From contig NZ_CP031310.1 of NCBI RefSeq assembly GCF_004799665.1, forward strand, positions 3,092,887 to 3,156,886: a stretch of DNA of 64,000 bases, in the 5' to 3' direction. The stretch's first letter is position 1; every line of letters begins with the position of its first letter. This document shows, piece by piece, positions 60,099-64,000 of the stretch. Made by a program: the position numbers and the translations under genes. The notes under the pieces are model-generated. The model had not been told where the DNA came from. It was given only the letters and a program-made list of their open reading frames with translations, and made no database searches. The DNA comes from Halapricum salinum (GTDB taxonomy: Archaea > Halobacteriota > Halobacteria > Halobacteriales > Haloarculaceae).

Positions 60099-61327
60099 AA
60101 CAACGTCTCACCGTCGACCATATGTGCCTCGACGGCGTCCATATCGAGCGTCACACCCAGCCCCGGTTCTTCGGGAATCGTGACGTATCCGTTCTCGATG
60201 ACGTCTTCTTCGACCAGATCGGCCCACCAGTCGAGTTCGTAGCTATGGTACTCGACGGCCAGCGCGTTGGGAATCGCGGCACCCACGTGCGCACTGGCCA
60301 TCGTCCCGACCGGCGAGGAGACGTTGTGCATCGCCACCGGCACGTAGTATTGGTTCGCGACGTCGGCGATCTTTCTGGTCTCGCGCATCCCGCCGATCTT
60401 GGGCATATCCGGCGCGACGATGTCGACAGCGCCGTCTTCGATCAGCCGCCGGTGTTCGGTCACGCGATAGCGGTTCTCTCCCGCGGCGACCGGCGTCACC
60501 GTCGATTGGGTCACGCGCTGCTGAACGTCGAGGTTCTCCGGGGGGACCGGATCTTCGAGCCACCACACGTCGTACTCCTCGATGGCGTCAGTGAGCCGCT
60601 CCGCGGAGCCGCCGGAGAACGACCAGTGGCAGTCGAAGGCCACGTCCGCCCGGTCTTTCACCCGTTCGGTGACTTGCTCGACGATGTCGACCTTGTGGCG
60701 GATCTGCCCCGGTCGAAGGTGGCGGTTCGCGCGGTCTTTCTCGTGGCCCGTCGGCACGTCCAGGTCGAACTTCAGGGCGTCGTAGCCCAGTTCTTCGACG
60801 ACGCGTTCGGCCTCGTCGGCACACGCCACGGGATCGGCCTCTTCCTCGGTGTGACAGTCACAGTAGACCCGTACCTGATCGCGGTATTTGCCGCCGAGCA
60901 ACTGATAGGCCGGGATATCGAGGATCTTCCCGGCCAGGTCGTGCAGTGCGACCTCGATCCCCGAAATCGCCGTCACAGTGACGCCCTCGACGCTCCCCTC
61001 GCCGGACATCTTCTGGATCAGGTGTTCGTAGAGCCGATCGATATCCAGGGGATTCTCGCCGACGACGAACGGTTTCATCCGCTCGATGAGTTCCGGGACG
61101 CCCGCACCCCAGTAGGCTTCACCAGTGCCGACGATTCCGGCGTCGGTGTAGACTCGCACGAGCGTCCAGGGGAAGTTGCCGTCGACCATCGTGGTCTGGA
61201 CGTCGGTGATCTCGACGTCACGACCGCCACCACGCTCACGGGAGTCGTCGAGCATCGTCTCCGCGGAGAGATTTCGCATCGTATATTCAGCGTTCGGATC
61301 GTGCAGACTCTCGTAGTTCGGGGCCAT
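60086..61327 (-). CDS. gad: D-gluconate dehydratase (enolase superfamily)
   Basis: A 413-residue mandelate-racemase/muconate-cycloisomerase-type enzyme. It closely resembles haloarchaeal gluconate dehydratase (start MAPNYE-LHDPNAEYTM, end VDGETLFDEA). Metal ligands are expected in FDCHWSFSG (Asp), WLEDPVPPEN (Glu) and GENRYR (Glu); the catalytic His lies in AMHNVSSPVGT. It dehydrates gluconate to 2-keto-3-deoxygluconate, which the KDG kinase at 25083 would phosphorylate. Dual activity on galactonate cannot be excluded, and the galactose cluster makes it worth testing. Confidence 0.9.
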   Translation of the reverse strand: MAPNYESLHDPNAEYTMRNLSAETMLDDSRERGGGRDVEITDVQTTMVDGNFPWTLVRVYTDAGIVGTGEAYWGAGVPELIERMKPFVVGENPLDIDRLYEHLIQKMSGEGSVEGVTVTAISGIEVALHDLAGKILDIPAYQLLGGKYRDQVRVYCDCHTEEEADPVACADEAERVVEELGYDALKFDLDVPTGHEKDRANRHLRPGQIRHKVDIVEQVTERVKDRADVAFDCHWSFSGGSAERLTDAIEEYDVWWLEDPVPPENLDVQQRVTQSTVTPVAAGENRYRVTEHRRLIEDGAVDIVAPDMPKIGGMRETRKIADVANQYYVPVAMHNVSSPVGTMASAHVGAAIPNALAVEYHSYELDWWADLVEEDVIENGYVTIPEEPGLGVTLDMDAVEAHMVDGETLFDEA

Positions 61328-61421
61328 GTGCTCCCGTTCTGCCGGACCTGCCAAAAGTATGGAGGGGAGCGAGCGGTGGTCGATACCAGACGAGAAAATT
61401 CGTCCAGGAAGACGGGGACCA

Positions 61422-61568
61422 CTACGCGATCGACGCGGCAGCGACTGTAGCGTCCGACTGGATCCACGCCGACGAGTTCTCGGCATCGTAGATCACGATA
61501 CTGCCGTCTTCCAGGGAGAGTTCGGCGTATCGTTGCTCGTCGCGGGCGGGCGTTTCTGAGGCTGGCAT
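61422..61568 (-). CDS. second small conserved protein of the DUF7331-like family
   Basis: A 48-residue protein (ATG 61568, TAG at 61422-61424) with the core RYAELSLEDGSIVIYD, ENS and AWIQSDAT, matching the 56-residue protein at 581-751. Being shorter and with a different N-terminus, it is a paralogue, not a recent copy. It sits between the dehydratase and the divergent UspA gene. Function is unknown; the shared motif suggests a small folded domain. Confidence 0.7.
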   Translation of the reverse strand: MPASETPARDEQRYAELSLEDGSIVIYDAENSSAWIQSDATVAAASIA

Positions 61569-61693
61569 GGGTGGACGGGAGGTGGTTACTCCCTGATTGC
61601 CCCTTCGCCTCGCTTCGTGTTAAGTGTTACCACACCACAAGAAAAATAGTCCTCGGTAACTCGCAAGCAACTATTTCGTCTTGGCCATCCTCT

Positions 61694-62125
61694 ATGCAAC
61701 CCATGGAAGTGGACTTCTCCCGGATACTGGTTCCAACAGACGGTAGCGACGCAGCAGACAGTGCGGTCGAGTATGCGCTCCACCTCGCAGCGGACAGTGA
61801 CGCGACACTCCACGCGCTGTACGTGGTCGATACGCGTCTGTACGGTGATTCCGGATTTTCGAGTCTCGATGTGATGGTCACAGATATCGAAGACCGTGGC
61901 ATCGAGATCCTCGACGAGGTGGCCAGCCGGGCCGAAGAACACGGAATCCCCATCGAAACGAAGTCCTGCCATGGCGTTCCCGACGAGGAAATCGCAACTT
62001 ACGCCCGCGAGATCGACGCCGACATCGTCGTGATGGGCTTTCAGGGCGAAACCCACACCAAGAAGATCGGGTCGACGGCCGATCACGTCCTCCGGGAACT
62101 CGATCGCCCCGTCCTGACGGTCTGA
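61694..62125 (+). CDS. universal stress protein (UspA family)
   Basis: A 143-residue single Usp domain. The ATP-binding motif is present near the C-terminus as VVMGFQGETHTKKIGSTADHVLRELDRPVLTV, the family G-x2-G-x9-G-S/T with the first Gly pair altered, so nucleotide binding is uncertain. The opening FSRILVPTDGSDAADSAVEYAL is standard. Likely general stress or starvation role. ATG 61694 or 61703 fits. Confidence 0.88.
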   Translation: MQPMEVDFSRILVPTDGSDAADSAVEYALHLAADSDATLHALYVVDTRLYGDSGFSSLDVMVTDIEDRGIEILDEVASRAEEHGIPIETKSCHGVPDEEIATYAREIDADIVVMGFQGETHTKKIGSTADHVLRELDRPVLTV

Positions 62126-62176
62126 GCCGGTGGGGACAAGCGCAACGGTTAGGACGACCCGCCCGATAGCGACTAC

Positions 62177-64000
62177 GTGGACGAGACGATCGCCTGGCTT
62201 CGGGACCGACCGTACTACGAGGGACAGATCGCCGCCGAGCGCACCCTCGACGGCCGCGACGCCTCATTCGCCGATCTGGATCTCGATTCGCGCGTCGCAA
62301 GCGTCCTCGAATCCGAAGGGATCGACTCGCTGTACGACCACCAGGCGGCGGCCGTCGAAGCCGTCCGTGACGGCGACCACGTCGTCCTGGCGACCCCGAC
62401 CGCCAGCGGCAAGAGCCTCGCCTACACGATCCCGGCCTTCGAGCGGGCGCTGGACGGCCGCCGAACGACCCTCTACATCGCCCCACAGGTCGCGCTGATC
62501 AACGATCAGGCCGAGACGCTCTCGGATCTCGCTCAGGGGCTGGGTTTCGCCTCGGGCGTCAACGTCGACCGCTACACGGGTCGGCTCTCGAAGACCGAGA
62601 AAGAACAGGTGCGCGAGCGCCAGCCCACCGTCTTGCTGACGACGCCCGACATGCTCCACTACGGAATCTTGCCCCACGCCCACCGCCTCTGGCAGTGGTT
62701 CTTCCAGCGACTCGACACCGTCGTCGTCGACGAAGTACACGAGTATCGCGGTGTCTTCGGCAGTCAGATTTCGCTCGTCCTGCGACGACTCAACCGGGTC
62801 GCCGACCGATTCGAGAGCGACCCGCAGTACGTCTGTTGCTCGGCGACGATCGGCAACCCCATCGAGCACGCCGCGACCGTCACTGGCCAGCCCGAATCCG
62901 ACGTCACACTCGTCGACGAATCCACTGCGGCAACGGGACCGAAACACTGGCTGCTGTGGAATCCCCCCGAGTACGAGGGGGGCGGGTGGGGCAGTGGCCG
63001 CCGCAAGTCCAGCCATCCCGAGGCCAAGCGGCTGTTCGTCGACCTGCTCCAGCGCGGTCTCCAGACTGTAGTTTTCACCTCCTCGCGGCAAATTGCGGAG
63101 CGCTACGCGACCGAGAGCGCCGACACACTCAGGGATCGCGGCGAGTACGACCTCGCCTCGGGCGTCGCAGCGTATCAGGCCGCGCTCAAAAGCGACCGTC
63201 GGCGCGAACTCGAAGCCGGACTGGGAGACGGCTCCATCAGGGGCGTCTGGAGTACGAACGCGCTGGAACTCGGTGTCGACATCGGCGGCCTGGACGCGGT
63301 CATTCTCGACGGCTATCCCGGAACCAGAATGAACGCCTTCCAGCAGGCGGGCCGCGCAGGCCGGGGGACCGATCCCGCGCTCGTTGCCCTCGTCGCTGGC
63401 GAGGACCAGCTCGATCAGTACGTCGTCGCCAGTCCCGAGGCGCTGTTCGATCGCGACCCCGAACAGGCCATCGCTAATCCCGAGAACGACCACCTCCTGC
63501 CGGGCCACGTCCGCGCTGCCGCCCGGGAAAACTGGCTCAAACCCGACGACGACCGCCACTTCGGTGAGACGTTTCCGAAAGTAGTTGCCGACCTCGAATC
63601 GGCGGGTGACCTCGACCGACGCGACACTCGCGACGGCGTCCGCTGGACCTACGGGGGTGAAGGCAGCCCCCAGCACGAGATGAACCTTCGAACTGCGGAG
63701 GACCGCGAGGTCAAACTCTCGGTCCGAGGCACCAGTGACGCGATCGCGACGCTACCCTTCGGAGACGCCCTCCGGGACGCTCACCCGGGTGCGATCTACC
63801 ATCACCAGGGGACCAGCTACGAAGTGACCGATCTCGACCGCCGACACGACGTCGCCACGCTCCAGCGAACCTACGCCGACTACTACACTCGGGTGCTGCA
63901 CGACAAGGAAATCACCGTCGAGCGCGACCGAGAAGAGAAGCCCTTCCCCACGAGAGATGACGTCACGGTCCGCTTCGCCGACGTCACGATGCGCAAGCAG
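62177..64000 (+). CDS. DEAD/DEAH-box helicase, YprA/MrfA-like (partial at window end)
   Basis: A superfamily 2 helicase that runs off the window end after 608 codons. GTG 62177 starts it. Motifs in order: Q-like YDHQ, Walker A ATPTASGKS, Ia IAPQVALINDQ, II VVVDEVHEY (DEVH), III SATIGNP, then RecA2 with VFTSSRQ, IV-V ALELGVDIGGLD and VI QQAGRAGRG. This order and the long C-terminal part match the Hrq1/YprA (MrfA) group of repair-associated 3-prime to 5-prime DNA helicases, which often end in a DUF1998 zinc domain, probably beyond the window. Confidence 0.9.
   Translation, partial: MDETIAWLRDRPYYEGQIAAERTLDGRDASFADLDLDSRVASVLESEGIDSLYDHQAAAVEAVRDGDHVVLATPTASGKSLAYTIPAFERALDGRRTTLYIAPQVALINDQAETLSDLAQGLGFASGVNVDRYTGRLSKTEKEQVRERQPTVLLTTPDMLHYGILPHAHRLWQWFFQRLDTVVVDEVHEYRGVFGSQISLVLRRLNRVADRFESDPQYVCCSATIGNPIEHAATVTGQPESDVTLVDESTAATGPKHWLLWNPPEYEGGGWGSGRRKSSHPEAKRLFVDLLQRGLQTVVFTSSRQIAERYATESADTLRDRGEYDLASGVAAYQAALKSDRRRELEAGLGDGSIRGVWSTNALELGVDIGGLDAVILDGYPGTRMNAFQQAGRAGRGTDPALVALVAGEDQLDQYVVASPEALFDRDPEQAIANPENDHLLPGHVRAAARENWLKPDDDRHFGETFPKVVADLESAGDLDRRDTRDGVRWTYGGEGSPQHEMNLRTAEDREVKLSVRGTSDAIATLPFGDALRDAHPGAIYHHQGTSYEVTDLDRRHDVATLQRTYADYYTRVLHDKEITVERDREEKPFPTRDDVTVRFADVTMRKQ

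Overview
The window is chromosomal DNA from a haloarchaeon (class Halobacteria). The base composition is G+C-rich with strong GC bias at third codon positions, and the encoded proteins are acidic (Asp/Glu-rich). Secreted proteins carry twin-arginine (Tat) lipoprotein or PGF-CTERM signals, genes often start leaderless about 26-29 nt after a TATA box, and archaea-specific families are present (GatE, SRP19, Gar1, presenilin-like protease PSH, halocyanin, dodecin, zinc-type 7Fe ferredoxin). Family-level placement is not possible from the sequence alone. No rRNA, tRNA, CRISPR array or insertion sequence was recognised, and the window reads as ordinary core plus metabolic accessory chromosome.

Layout. 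0-7.7 kb: membrane protein, ornithine-cyclodeaminase-like dehydrogenase, presenilin-like protease, SRP19-Gar1, a BtuFCD-type metal/corrinoid importer whose ATPase has an extra Rossmann-like domain, and a MaoC hydratase. 7.7-13.1 kb: aerobic respiration and haem (CoxB, a half-CtaA/CtaB fusion, membrane protein, ABC-2 exporter) and MsrA. 13.1-18.3 kb: an electron-transfer flavoprotein operon (zinc ferredoxin, EtfB, extended EtfA, FixC-FixX fusion, small protein). 18.3-23.1 kb: PAS histidine kinase, two GNAT acetyltransferases, small membrane protein, ABC-2 transporter. 23.1-31.8 kb: pyruvate kinase (frameshifted), KDG kinase, a transducer lacking the CheA-contacting tip, a deleted PEBP gene, thioredoxin reductase (frameshifted), CheC. 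31.8-37.6 kb: multicopper oxidase plus didomain halocyanin, phasin-like coiled coil, a tandem repeat array, a histidine kinase with a C-terminal membrane module, UbiA prenyltransferase. 37.7-45.6 kb: a galactose cluster (GalT, GalK, sugar ABC importer, Gfo/Idh/MocA oxidoreductase). 45.7-54.0 kb: fumarase, lipoprotein, GatE, TspO, GH15 glucoamylase, monothiol glutaredoxin, BolA. 54.1-64 kb: mannose-1-P guanylyltransferase, small conserved proteins, dodecin, HisD, membrane HTH regulator, membrane J-protein, a hairpin array, gluconate dehydratase, UspA, and a helicase running off the end.

How the parts fit. Sugar metabolism dominates: the Leloir pair GalK/GalT with its ABC importer, the glucoamylase, and gluconate dehydratase + KDG kinase + pyruvate kinase, which are steps of the semi-phosphorylative Entner-Doudoroff route. 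Electron transfer is the second theme: ETF operon, cytochrome oxidase/haem A-O genes, and the multicopper oxidase/halocyanin pair.

The most notable points are: a two-domain multicopper oxidase with type-1-copper ligand sets in both domains and a palindrome over its TATA box; an apparent haem A/O synthase fusion; a zinc ferredoxin with every known ligand preceding an ETF operon; a transducer without the signalling tip; four intergenic sites with short tandem duplications or strong hairpins; and three disrupted genes within 5 kb, two of them by a single missing base, which could be sequencing errors.
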